From assembly GCA_964543195.1 (NCBI GenBank), contig CAZIXF010000021.1, forward strand, positions 1 through 64,000: a DNA stretch of 64,000 nt. Reading direction: 5' to 3'. The translations under genes and the position numbers were made by a program. Position 1 is the stretch's first letter. Every line of letters starts with the position of its first letter. Below the pieces are notes generated by a model. The model saw nothing but the letters and a program-made list of their open reading frames with translations. It had not been told where the DNA came from and ran no database searches. The stretch is from JAGTVG01 sp964543195 (GTDB lineage: Bacteria; Bacteroidota; Bacteroidia; Cytophagales; Cyclobacteriaceae). Positions 25,614 through 34,989 of the stretch are shown in pieces.

Positions 25614-28163
25614 TCAGGGCATGAATACCGCATTCAGCAACATCAGCTTCCCGTTTTCCCAGAAAGCCCTGAACACAGGATTATCCACAAAATAGACCAC
25701 CTCACCCTTCCCCAGCTCCTCCATACCGGTCACCAGCGATTTGAAGGTTTTCGACCCGGTATTGCTGCCGGCAAACCCGGAAACCAGATCTCCACTGCTT
25801 TCGATCACCCCCACATTCCATCCTTTTTCGAGCATGGCATACCGTTCCTCCAGGTTCTTTAAGGTAAAATAATACCCGGGATATCCGAACCCGAGAGGAT
25901 GTGAGTTATCGAGTTTTACCTTGAAGATACCGCCGCTGATCATATCTTTTAAATTCAGGCGTTCTCTTTCCTCATAACGTTTCAGGTAATTCTCCTCTTC
26001 CTCCATTTCCTCCAGTTCCTTTTTCTCTTCTTCATCGAGATATTTTTTCAGGCCGTACCCTTCTTTTCCCGAAAAATAACTCAGGGCATGACCGATCAGG
26101 ATCAGCCTTCCTCCTTCCCTGACCCATTTGTTGATATCCCTGATCGTTTCTTCGTCAAAAACTTTGCTGTAGTAGCCATGGGGGATGATCAATACGTCAG
26201 TTTCAGAAAGACCGTCGCCGGAAAAATTACGGCTTTCCAGACGGATCAGGGGATATCCGGTTTCCTGCTCGAACATATGCCAGATCTCTCCTGCATTATA
26301 GGGTGAAACACCTCCACCGAACAACATGGCCACTTTTGGCGGGGATATTATTTCAAGTTTGGGCGATCCCAGGTCGGGTCCCGATTCCGACATGCCGGAT
26401 CCCAGTTGATACACGGGAATTTCAAAACTGCCGGCCAGAGAGGTGATTTTTTCATCCAGATCACCTTTATACTGCCTATTGTCCCCGGAGAGAACAAACA
26501 GGCTTCCGGGATCGAACTCCACCGAATCGTTGACCAGCTTTTCCAGATTGGTACGTACCCTGATCTTTCTTTCAAGCAATCCGGACAAAAACGACATATC
26601 CGGAACGGCCTCCCTCCCAAAAGCCCAGGCATACGCCGAATCCAGGTCCTTAACAGAAACGGGATCCGGGGAATACCCTTTTGTAATGATGGGCACGTCC
26701 CGGTCAACCGCCATGGTTTTGATCCCGAAAGCATAGGGTACTGACCAGGCGGTTATATCATAGGTGAGTGAATCCTCAGGAACCGAATAGGGTTCGAACA
26801 AAACCCTGGTCAACACCGATTTGGGTTGCCGTGAAGGGATAAGTATATCCTTTTCACCCAGTGTATAGGTCACGTTCTTCTTCTGGTGATAATCAAAACC
26901 GGTCACAGTGAGGGTATTAGATGTGGTCCCGTAACTGACCTTATGGCGGTCGAGCAGCTCAAGCAGCTTCCTGATCTTTTGTGAGCTGTTATCGGACCGG
27001 ATAATGAAAGTTTTCTGCGTTTTGTCCGGATCAGGCCTGCCCGGGTCGGGCTTGTCCACATTAAAATATTCAATAAAATTTTTATCCAGCTCCTCCGCAT
27101 GGACCGAAGCCGTTTCAATGGTAGCCATTCCCGTGGTGAAATGATGCCTGACCCGCTCCTTCAGGGTAAGGGTATCCCGTACTTCGGTAATTACGCCTAC
27201 TCCAGCAGCACCTCCGCCTGCCTGTTCATAGGTCATGCCGATTGCCCCGTTAAAGATCGGATAGGTATCCCCGTAACCCGGATAAAAAAGGTCGAACCGT
27301 TCGCCGGTAAAATACAGCCATTGATTCCTGTCGAAATAACGTGCATTATTCTTTCCGATCTCAACCTGAAATTTTTCCTGCCATTCGGTGATCAGATCAT
27401 GATAAGGTTTTGCCGCAGGGGCAAAATAATAAGGATTGTTGATCCCCTGTTCATGAAAATCTACATGGATATGAGGCATCCATTCATTATATAATTTCAA
27501 CCGGTCGCGGGTTTCTTTCTGTGTGGCCCAGGCCCAGTCACGATTCAGATCGAAAAGATAATGGTTCATCCGGCCACCAGGCCAGGGCTCGTGATGCTGG
27601 ATATCTTCCGGATCGGGGATCAGCATGGTCGAACGGTACTGCCGGTACCACTGGATATATCTTTCCCTTCCGTCGGGATTGATACAGGGATCGATGATCA
27701 CAACCACCTTATCGAGCCACTGCTTTACTTTCAGGTCATTTTCGCTAAGCAATTCATGCAAAGTAAGCAGGGCCGCTTCGGTGGAACTGGATTCATTACC
27801 ATGTACGCCATAGCTTAACCAGACAATCACCCGGTCGTTTTTATCAAATTCGCCTTCAACCAACCCGGTTTTCCTCAAATTATTTATCCGGATGGAATCG
27901 ATCCTGTTTATATTCTTTTCTGAGGATACCACCATCACCATGAGGGGCCTTCCTTCATAAGATGAGCCATAACGGATAAGTTTTGCTTTACCCGTTTCTT
28001 TACTGACCTGTTCGAAGTATTCTTTGATCCGGTGGTGTGGTGTGAAATGCTCCCCGATTTCATAGCCGAAAAATTCACCGGGAGCGGTAACCTGTTCCTG
28101 AGCAATCACAATTGCAGTGGAAAAAAAGAGTGGAAAAAAAAGAAAAAACCTTAAGTAATTCAT
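25614..28163 (-). CDS. Secreted M14-family zinc carboxypeptidase
   Basis: An 849-residue protein with a signal peptide (first about 21 residues, ending IVIAQ). The zinc site is HGNE (GVHGNESS) with a second His in HVDFHEQG, substrate-binding NPDGR is present, and the catalytic Glu lies in GMTYEQAGG. A large C-terminal part (about 400-849) resembles a class I glutamine-amidotransferase-like fold seen in related Bacteroidota enzymes. The protein should trim C-terminal residues from peptides outside the cytoplasm, probably for nutrition. There is no clear type IX sorting domain at its end. Confidence 0.9.
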   Translation of the reverse strand: MNYLRFFLFFPLFFSTAIVIAQEQVTAPGEFFGYEIGEHFTPHHRIKEYFEQVSKETGKAKLIRYGSSYEGRPLMVMVVSSEKNINRIDSIRINNLRKTGLVEGEFDKNDRVIVWLSYGVHGNESSSTEAALLTLHELLSENDLKVKQWLDKVVVIIDPCINPDGRERYIQWYRQYRSTMLIPDPEDIQHHEPWPGGRMNHYLFDLNRDWAWATQKETRDRLKLYNEWMPHIHVDFHEQGINNPYYFAPAAKPYHDLITEWQEKFQVEIGKNNARYFDRNQWLYFTGERFDLFYPGYGDTYPIFNGAIGMTYEQAGGGAAGVGVITEVRDTLTLKERVRHHFTTGMATIETASVHAEELDKNFIEYFNVDKPDPGRPDPDKTQKTFIIRSDNSSQKIRKLLELLDRHKVSYGTTSNTLTVTGFDYHQKKNVTYTLGEKDILIPSRQPKSVLTRVLFEPYSVPEDSLTYDITAWSVPYAFGIKTMAVDRDVPIITKGYSPDPVSVKDLDSAYAWAFGREAVPDMSFLSGLLERKIRVRTNLEKLVNDSVEFDPGSLFVLSGDNRQYKGDLDEKITSLAGSFEIPVYQLGSGMSESGPDLGSPKLEIISPPKVAMLFGGGVSPYNAGEIWHMFEQETGYPLIRLESRNFSGDGLSETDVLIIPHGYYSKVFDEETIRDINKWVREGGRLILIGHALSYFSGKEGYGLKKYLDEEEKKELEEMEEEENYLKRYEERERLNLKDMISGGIFKVKLDNSHPLGFGYPGYYFTLKNLEERYAMLEKGWNVGVIESSGDLVSGFAGSNTGSKTFKSLVTGMEELGKGEVVYFVDNPVFRAFWENGKLMLLNAVFMP

Positions 28164-28333
28164 GGGTTCATGATTAATTCAGGTTGCAATATTAATTGTA
28201 TGTTTCGATAAAAGAAAATCCTGCCGCAACGACCATGGATTATGGCCGCAACATGGCTTTATGTGAAATAATTTTCCGGAGCCGCCCGCCAAATATATAG
28301 ACTTATTTAATAGCAATAGAAGGGGTTTCATAT

Positions 28334-28341
28334 TATATTTG
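28334..28341 (+). promoter_or_regulatory. Candidate -7 box for the response-regulator gene
   Basis: TATATTTG fits the Bacteroidota consensus TAnnTTTG and lies about 60 nt before the ATG. No convincing -33 TTG element was found at the proper distance. Confidence 0.35.
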
Positions 28342-28402
28342 TGATGAGTTGATTTTAAGATCAAGGGGAATTTTCCTTTGTATCCCGTATTGACAACTTC
28401 CT

Positions 28403-28792
28403 ATGAAAAGGATATTTATCGTAGAAGACGACAAGGTGTATGCCGATTTTTTAAAAAAATCGCTGGAAAAAGAAGGTAAATTTCAGATAGAGATTTTCCA
28501 TACAGCCGAAGACTGTCTTTTTGAGCTGGAAAGCAAGATCAATCCCCAGATCCTGATCATCGATTATTACCTGCCCGGGATGAACGGCATCGAACTCTAT
28601 GAAAAGATCAAAAGGTCATATAAAAAGATCCAGCTTATCATGCTGAGTTCAAACACAGAGGTTGACCTCGTAGTAGACCTGGTAAAAAAAGGGATACGGA
28701 ATTATGTAATGAAGGATGAAAACGTGATCCAGTCATTGCTGGCGATCATCCAGGAAAATGACGATCTGTTCATCGATCTTCATTCAGAATGA
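28403..28792 (+). CDS. Single-domain response regulator
   Basis: A 129-residue receiver domain without output domain. The acidic pocket is EDD at residues 8-10, the phospho-acceptor is Asp54 (LIIDYYLPGM), a switch serine is in MLSSN and the conserved lysine in YVMKDE. It would act by phospho-relay or protein contact instead of DNA binding. The convergent histidine kinase gene overlaps its 3' end by 13 nt, suggesting the two proteins work together. Confidence 0.93.
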   Translation: MKRIFIVEDDKVYADFLKKSLEKEGKFQIEIFHTAEDCLFELESKINPQILIIDYYLPGMNGIELYEKIKRSYKKIQLIMLSSNTEVDLVVDLVKKGIRNYVMKDENVIQSLLAIIQENDDLFIDLHSE

Positions 28793-29550
28793 TCTATCTT
28801 ATCAGGTAATCTCAAAATAACCTCCAACCCTTTCTTATCGGCATTTTTCACAAGGAGAGATCCATTGATCAATTCTGCAAATTTTTCAGCCAGGTACATG
28901 CCAAGTCCTGTTGTACCTTCGCCCTGGGTCGGTTTGGGGCCTAGTTTTCTGAATTTTTCCGTTATATAGGAGATTTCCTCTTCCTTCAGACCGGGACCCT
29001 GGTCGGTTATTGAGATCACCGGGCCGCCGTCTTCAGCCCGTGCAGTTATCCTGACACTTGACCCGTTTTCAGAATATTTGATGGCATTAGAAAGTATGTT
29101 CTCGATGATCTTTTTTACCAGTATCCCGTCTGTATGAACTGACAGGTTATCGAGCCTGTCATCAAGATCAATCTCTGTTGCTTTCAGCCTTGCCTGAATA
29201 GAAAAATTCCTGATGGCTTGCTTTAACAGCATGGATATATTGACCGGTTCTATCCGTACGGATATCTTATCCTGGTCGATGGCCCTGGAATCATGCAGGT
29301 TTTTTACCATCTCCATCCCCCCGATCACGGAATGGTACATTTTATCAAGGTAATTCTTCTGCTCAAGCGTGACATTCTCCACTTCCAGTTCCATCAGTTG
29401 CAGCAGCGCGAACATCTGGTTAAAAGGTGCCCGTATATCATGCGAAATGATTTTCAGCAGACTGTTTTTCTCCTCTGTAAGCTGATCGATCACTCTCTGT
29501 TTTTCCGCCAGGATCAACGAAATATCCTTGTAGGCCTGTTCATTATCCAT
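28780..29550 (-). CDS. Sensor-less histidine kinase
   Basis: A 256-residue cytoplasmic kinase. A short coiled coil precedes the H-box ISHDIRAPFNQM (His37); the ATPase domain shows the N-box ILSNAIKYSENGS, G1 box DQGPGL and G2 box GTTGLGMYLAEKF. No membrane segment or sensor domain is present, so the signal must come from a partner protein. It converges on the response-regulator gene with a 13-nt overlap, an unusual arrangement for a cognate pair. Confidence 0.9.
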   Translation of the reverse strand: MDNEQAYKDISLILAEKQRVIDQLTEEKNSLLKIISHDIRAPFNQMFALLQLMELEVENVTLEQKNYLDKMYHSVIGGMEMVKNLHDSRAIDQDKISVRIEPVNISMLLKQAIRNFSIQARLKATEIDLDDRLDNLSVHTDGILVKKIIENILSNAIKYSENGSSVRITARAEDGGPVISITDQGPGLKEEEISYITEKFRKLGPKPTQGEGTTGLGMYLAEKFAELINGSLLVKNADKKGLEVILRLPDKIDHSE

Positions 29551-29676
29551 AATTGCTGTTTTGAATTATTCATTGATAAATAAATTTATAAAATTTAACC
29601 TTTAAATTACAGGCCGATGATCATTCTTTATCATCTTTGACCGGCATACCGGATTGGCGAACGATTTTTTATTGAT

Positions 29677-32076
29677 ATGAAAAAAGAAATTAAGAAGGTG
29701 ATGGTGATAACTTCCGGGGAAAAGGGCGCCGAGATCGCCTGTCATTTTGCAAATGCCGGTTCGGAAGTATTTCTGCTGACCCTGACCTCCGCTGAAAATA
29801 AAACGGGACCAGGGAACAAAACCCGCCCTGGAAACAGCCTAATCCCCCTTAATGCCGAACAATTACTGGAATCGATGATTAACAGGGAACCCTCTCCTCT
29901 CTATAAAAAATTATTGGTCCATCGCATCAAGACCGGGAATTTTCATGATCATATCGATAAGATCAGAGAATATGACTGGCTCATCGAAGCGTTGAATAAT
30001 GAGGATATGGAAGTCCGGAGGGAGGTTTTTTCAAAAATAGAGAAACAGATACTTCCGGAAATGCCGATTACCGCCTCGGTCAGCCTGACACCGGTTTCTT
30101 TAATATTGAAAGGCCGCTCCGAAACGTTTAAAAAGAATTTCTGTGGAATTCACTTCCCCGGATCTACCCGTTTTAACCGTTTGCTGGAAATCATCCCTTC
30201 CGGGCATACCGGCCGGGAGGTCATAGACCTGCTGTTATACGCCGGCCGGGAAATGCTGGGCAAAACCACCCTGCTGTGCAAGGATGCACCGGGCTTCATC
30301 GCCAACAGAATGGGCACCTTCATACTGATGAGAACGATAGACCTCATGAAAAAGCATGGTTTGACCATTGGGGAAGCAGATCAGTTGACCGGAAGATTGA
30401 TCGGTAGGGAAAAATCGGCCACTTTCCGGGGGCTGGATGCGACCGGTATCGATGTACTGGTTCACCTGGGCGAAAACCTATTCGACCAGCTCGAAACTGA
30501 TGAACAACGCGCCCTTTTTATGCCTCCTGACTGGATCCGGAAAATGATGAAGCGAGGGTGGACAGGCAGTAAATCCGGACAGGGGTTCTATAAAAAAATT
30601 AAAATGAAAAATGGAAGGGACCCGGTGCTGATCCTGGATCCCGGAACGATGGAGTACAAGCCTCTTAAAAAGACGAAATTTTCATCAATCAAATCAGCAA
30701 GATCAAAAGAAAATGTAAAGAAGAGGATAAAAGTACTGCTGGGTGCTCCTGACCAGGCCGGTAAATTTTACAGGGATTATTTTTATGCACTTTTCGAATA
30801 TATGACCCGGCGTATCCCGGAGATCACCGATGAACTTTATAAAATTGACGAGGCCTTATGTGCGGGTTATGGCTGGGAGGCAGGTCCTTTTGAGATATGG
30901 GACTTTCTTGGTGTTAAAACCACAACAGAACACATGGAGAAAACGGGGTACCGGCCGGCAGAATGGGTTTATGAACTGATCGGAGCCGGTAAAGATCGGT
31001 TTTACCATGTCAAAAATGCAGAGCGGTACTATTACGATATCTTCACGGGAGATTACGGAAAAATCCCGGGCAGGGAGGATATTTTGATCCTGGATGATTT
31101 ACGGAAGGAACGTGTAGTATGGCAACGTGACGGGGCTTCCATAATTGACCTGGGTGAAGGAATTATCAATGTGGAATTTCATTCAAAGATGAATACCATG
31201 GGCAGGGATGTGATCGAGGCAATCAATACGGGATTGGATATGGCAGAAAAGGATTTCCGGGGCGTGGTGATCGGGAATCAGGGTGCCAATTTTACTGTGG
31301 GTGCCAACCTGGGAATCCTTTTTATGTATGCCATTGAACAGGAATATGAAGATATCGATAATCTGATCAGACAGTTTCAGAATACGATCATGCGGGCAAG
31401 ATATTCCAAAATTCCGGTGGTGGTAGCTACCCATGGGCTGACCCTGGGAGGGGGATGCGAACTAGCACTGCATGCCGATGTGGTACAGGCTTTCAGTGAA
31501 AGTTATACAGGTCTGGTGGAAGTGAAGGGTGGTTTGCTTCCCGGTGGCGGAGGTACCAAGGAACTTACCCGCAGACTGGCCCTTATTCTGAATAACCATC
31601 CTGATCAGGTAAGGCAAGTTCAAAAGGTATTCCGGAATATAGTGACAGCAAAGGTTTCCTCCTCAGCCCATGATGCTTTTGAGATGGGATTCCTTTCATC
31701 AAAAGACAACATCTCCATGAACCGTGATAAACTCATAGCCGATGCCCGGTCGACGGCCCTCGATCTGGCAGAAAAAGGTTATACGATGCCCTCGCGGGGA
31801 GAAAAAATACTACTTAAGGCACCTCAGATCCATGCCCTGCTGGAGGAGGAGATCCATGCGATGACCGGGGAAGGATTAATCACACCCTTCGAGAAAAAAA
31901 TCGCTGAAAAGATCGCATTGATCATGTGTGGCGGTTCAGCATGGCATAACCGTGAGGTGACGGAAGAAAACCTTCTCGAGCTGGAAAGGGAAGCCTTTCT
32001 GTCGTTGATGAGCGAAAGAAAAACCCTTGAGCGGATGCAGACTATCTTACAGGGAAAAAACCCGCCGGGAAATTAA
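29677..32076 (+). CDS. 3-hydroxyacyl-CoA dehydrogenase / enoyl-CoA hydratase fusion (FadB/FadN-like), degenerate HAD part
   Basis: A 799-residue protein. The N-terminal dehydrogenase region (1-330) is recognisable through KNFCGIHFPG, RLLEIIPS and PGFIANRMG, but the NAD-binding GxGxxG is reduced to TSGEKG and the usual NP after the catalytic His is lost. The C-terminal crotonase part (about 480-799) has an intact oxyanion-hole region, LTLGGGCELALHADVV, with EVKGGLLPGGGGTKE. It would take part in beta-oxidation. The hydratase half may be active while the dehydrogenase half is impaired. No thiolase gene follows, unlike a standard fadBA or fadNAE operon. Confidence 0.85.
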   Translation: MKKEIKKVMVITSGEKGAEIACHFANAGSEVFLLTLTSAENKTGPGNKTRPGNSLIPLNAEQLLESMINREPSPLYKKLLVHRIKTGNFHDHIDKIREYDWLIEALNNEDMEVRREVFSKIEKQILPEMPITASVSLTPVSLILKGRSETFKKNFCGIHFPGSTRFNRLLEIIPSGHTGREVIDLLLYAGREMLGKTTLLCKDAPGFIANRMGTFILMRTIDLMKKHGLTIGEADQLTGRLIGREKSATFRGLDATGIDVLVHLGENLFDQLETDEQRALFMPPDWIRKMMKRGWTGSKSGQGFYKKIKMKNGRDPVLILDPGTMEYKPLKKTKFSSIKSARSKENVKKRIKVLLGAPDQAGKFYRDYFYALFEYMTRRIPEITDELYKIDEALCAGYGWEAGPFEIWDFLGVKTTTEHMEKTGYRPAEWVYELIGAGKDRFYHVKNAERYYYDIFTGDYGKIPGREDILILDDLRKERVVWQRDGASIIDLGEGIINVEFHSKMNTMGRDVIEAINTGLDMAEKDFRGVVIGNQGANFTVGANLGILFMYAIEQEYEDIDNLIRQFQNTIMRARYSKIPVVVATHGLTLGGGCELALHADVVQAFSESYTGLVEVKGGLLPGGGGTKELTRRLALILNNHPDQVRQVQKVFRNIVTAKVSSSAHDAFEMGFLSSKDNISMNRDKLIADARSTALDLAEKGYTMPSRGEKILLKAPQIHALLEEEIHAMTGEGLITPFEKKIAEKIALIMCGGSAWHNREVTEENLLELEREAFLSLMSERKTLERMQTILQGKNPPGN

Positions 32077-32110
32077 CCCGAAAAATTCATAAATTTTTCG
32101 CCCGAAGGGC

Positions 32111-32215
32111 CGATTAAGCGCAATTTCTTGATAATCAAAGAATTATATAGGGTTTTGAAATTCTTATACTTAATCAAATAGCCCAGAAATAGGCTACTGA
32201 ATTGCGCTTATCAGG
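32111..32215. repeat. Long imperfect hairpin element next to the 54-bp repeat
   Basis: Outer arms TAAGCGCAATT (32115-32125) and AATTGCGCTTA (32200-32210) are perfect inverted 11-mers. Inside them, TTGAT.../...ATCAA and GAAT/ATTC segments extend an imperfect stem, with a small TAGCC/GGCTA hairpin on one side. The element ends in GGGGTTAA, the same octamer that ends the 54-bp repeat. It may be a palindromic unit of a non-autonomous element or a structured RNA. Confidence 0.6.
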
Positions 32216-32253
32216 GGTTAATCCCTTTTTGTAACTACCTGATAATAAATATT

Positions 32254-32307
32254 TTAAATAGTAAAAACGGTTTATTTTGAGAATGGTTTATGAATAATCG
32301 GGGTTAA
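32254..32307. repeat. Copy 2 of the perfect 54-bp dispersed repeat
   Basis: Identical to window positions 1-54. Located in the 424-nt intergenic region between the FadB-like and isomerase-like genes, 39 nt after the long hairpin element. A 12-nt inverted match to its end (TTAACCCCGATT) occurs at 60956-60967. Confidence 0.9.
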
Positions 32308-32500
32308 TAATGTGTATGCGTTGAAAACTTCCGGGTACATTGCTGGCGGTTTACCGAGCTTGTTTCGTATTATTCGTATTATTAGATATTGAATAAAAGG
32401 ATAAAACCGGTCAGCTTATGCCGTCCGGTCAATTATGGCGTAACCAATGCTGATAAAAGGGGCTGTCTGATTTACTGACTTCCTGTTTTTCCGGCCTGAA

Positions 32501-33460
32501 TCAAGATAATTTACGGCCTGCTTCCAGTAATAATTCCCTGGTGGCCATTATACCTTCATCCTCGGGCATATTGCCCTCGAATTCAATACCTACATGTCCG
32601 GTATACCCCGCATCCTTCACGATCTCCAGGAGTTTAAAATAATCCATGGTCTTTTCATGACCTTTTTCATCGAAGGCATAGGATTTTGCACTCACCCCTT
32701 TGGCATAGGGCATCAGAAGGCGTGTGCCGCGGTACCGGTCGAATTCTTCAAGGCATTTCCGCTGACCATCCTCCCAGGTTGCCCTTATACAGAAATTACC
32801 GAAATCCGGGAGGGTACCACAATACGGATTATCCACTTTTTTCATGACCGTGCTCAACCATTCACCGTTGGAAGAATAACCTCCATGATTTTCTACGATT
32901 ATATTGATGCCTGCTTTTTCACCATACTCCGAAAGCCGGCCCAGTCCATCCACAGCAGCGTCCTGCACTTCCTCATAAGACCCTCTTCCAGCGGCATTCA
33001 CCCGTATGGAGTGACAACCAAGGAATTTGGCTGCATCCACCCACTTATAGTGATTTTCAACCGCTTGTTTTCTTTCTATATCGTTCAGTTCGGCAAGCGG
33101 ACCTTCTCCGTCGATCATGATCAGAACACTTGTAACACCCAGGTCATTGCAACGCTTTTTCAATTCAGTCAGGTAACCGGTATCTTCCGCCTTATCCTTA
33201 AAAAACTGGTTTACATATTCCACGGCCTCTATCCCGAAATCATTTTTGGCTTTGGCCGGGAAATCAAGGTTGTCGAGCTCACCGGCAAAAAGGGTTTTAT
33301 GCAGTGACCATTCGGCGAGGGAGATCCTGAAGAATATATCTTTTTCAGGATTACCCGATAATGCCAATCCCGGAAACGAGGCGAACAGACCAGCCCCAAT
33401 TACGGAAGACATTCCTTTTTTGATAAAATCTCTTCTGTTGTTATTTATCATGTGTTCCAT
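32501..33460 (-). CDS. Tat-exported sugar phosphate isomerase/epimerase-like TIM-barrel protein
   Basis: A 319-residue protein (start at MEHMINNNRRDFIKKG; MINNN at 33451 is the alternative). The twin-arginine motif NNRRDFIKK precedes a hydrophobic stretch, so it is likely folded before export by the Tat system. The mature part is a xylose-isomerase-like TIM barrel with metal-binding Glu and His residues in EAVEYVNQFF, VENHGGYSSNG, LPDFGNF and HVGIEFEG. Such proteins isomerise or epimerise sugars or polyols in the periplasm. The exact substrate is unknown. Confidence 0.85.
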   Translation of the reverse strand: MEHMINNNRRDFIKKGMSSVIGAGLFASFPGLALSGNPEKDIFFRISLAEWSLHKTLFAGELDNLDFPAKAKNDFGIEAVEYVNQFFKDKAEDTGYLTELKKRCNDLGVTSVLIMIDGEGPLAELNDIERKQAVENHYKWVDAAKFLGCHSIRVNAAGRGSYEEVQDAAVDGLGRLSEYGEKAGINIIVENHGGYSSNGEWLSTVMKKVDNPYCGTLPDFGNFCIRATWEDGQRKCLEEFDRYRGTRLLMPYAKGVSAKSYAFDEKGHEKTMDYFKLLEIVKDAGYTGHVGIEFEGNMPEDEGIMATRELLLEAGRKLS

Positions 33461-33565
33461 ATTATAAAGTTCTGTTTTATAATCAAAAGGCCACATAAAA
33501 ATAAATGAATATTGTTCAAGTTCCTTGGAAAACTCTTAATTTCGTTCCGGCAATTAGGATTTATT

Positions 33566-34735
33566 ATGAAAACCGTTGAAGTCAGGAATAAAAGCCAGGC
33601 AAGGGAGTTTATTGAGGTTCCCCTTGCCTTATATAAAGATTATCCTCATTGGATAAGGCCTCTTGATAAAGATATTGAATCCATTTTTCATCCAGAAACC
33701 AATAAGTATTTCAGACACGGGGAATGCACCCGCTGGATCCTTAAAGATGACAAAGGCAAGTCCATTGGAAGGGTAGCGGCCTTTATCAATCATAAAATCA
33801 CCACAAAGCATAATGATCAGCCGACCGGTGGAATGGGATTTTTCGAGTGCATAAATGACCGGGAGGCAGCTTTTATGTTATTCGATCAATGTAAGGCCTG
33901 GCTTTCCGGAAGAGGCATGGAAGCCATGGATGGCCCTGTTAATTTCGGCGACCGGAATGAATGGTGGGGGCTGCTGGTGGACGGTTTCGAAAAAGATCCC
34001 AATTATAAATGCAATTATAATCCTCCTTATTACCGGGATTTTTTTGAGGCCTATGGTTTCAAAAACTATTTCGAACAATATACCTATGGGAGAAAGGTGC
34101 TCGGACCGCTATCGCCCCGCCTGCATGAGAAGGGGGAAAGAATAGCCAGAAATCCCAAATACAACTTCAGGACCCTCGATCCCAACCAGATCGAAAAATA
34201 TACCGAATATTTCCAGGTCATTTATAATAAGGCCTGGTCAGGGCATAAGGGTGTGCCCAGCTTAAGTATGCAGCAAGCCAGGCTGGTTATGAAACAACTC
34301 AAACCCATCATCGATCCGAACGCGATGTATTTTGGTTTCTATGAAGATGATCCGATAGCGATGTTCATTTCCATTCCTGATGTAAACCAGATCTTCAAGC
34401 ATGTAAACGGGAAACTTGACCTGGTGGGGAAACTGAAGTTTTTATACCATAAATGGCGTAAGACCAATAAAAAATTATTGGGAATTGTGTTTGGAATTGT
34501 ACCCGAACATCAGGGAAAAGGAGTGGAGGGAGCCCTGATCATGTTCAGCCGGGAGATCCTCCAGGATAAGTATAACCGGTATGGGGATTTTGAGATGAAC
34601 TGGATCGGTGACTTTAATCCCAAGATGATCCATATGGTAGAACAGGTGGAAGTAAGCAAATACAAAACCAATATCACCTACCGTAAATTATTTGATGAGA
34701 CCAAACCGTTTAAACGGCACCCGGTGATCGGATAA
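33566..34735 (+). CDS. GNAT-like acyltransferase family protein
   Basis: A 389-residue protein starting MKTVEVRNKSQAREF; the ORF's earlier ATG at 33512 would add an unlikely extension overlapping the promoter region. It belongs to a family of large GNAT-related proteins common in Bacteroidota, with the segment IGRVAAFINH, DGPVNFGDRNEWWGLL and a C-terminal GIVPEHQGKGVEGALI that looks like the acetyl-CoA-binding loop (Q/RxxGxG/A). It is transcribed away from the isomerase gene. The acceptor substrate is unknown. Confidence 0.7.
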   Translation: MKTVEVRNKSQAREFIEVPLALYKDYPHWIRPLDKDIESIFHPETNKYFRHGECTRWILKDDKGKSIGRVAAFINHKITTKHNDQPTGGMGFFECINDREAAFMLFDQCKAWLSGRGMEAMDGPVNFGDRNEWWGLLVDGFEKDPNYKCNYNPPYYRDFFEAYGFKNYFEQYTYGRKVLGPLSPRLHEKGERIARNPKYNFRTLDPNQIEKYTEYFQVIYNKAWSGHKGVPSLSMQQARLVMKQLKPIIDPNAMYFGFYEDDPIAMFISIPDVNQIFKHVNGKLDLVGKLKFLYHKWRKTNKKLLGIVFGIVPEHQGKGVEGALIMFSREILQDKYNRYGDFEMNWIGDFNPKMIHMVEQVEVSKYKTNITYRKLFDETKPFKRHPVIG

Positions 34736-34989
34736 ATTAATCTTTTTGAAATAAGGCTAAAGTCCATTTGCATCCATGATCATGGAATGAATCACTCGTA
34801 TAAGCAATATTCAAATCTCAATGCATCAATATTTAAATAATTTCTGAATGTCCAATTTCTGAAATCACATACCCTTCAGGAAGGTTTTAGAAATTAAGAG
34901 ATTAAAAAATTGAATATTAATTGAATATTGAACCAGTGTTTATTGATTATTAGTGATCATTGAAACGTTGATCATGTTAATTCTGCCTG

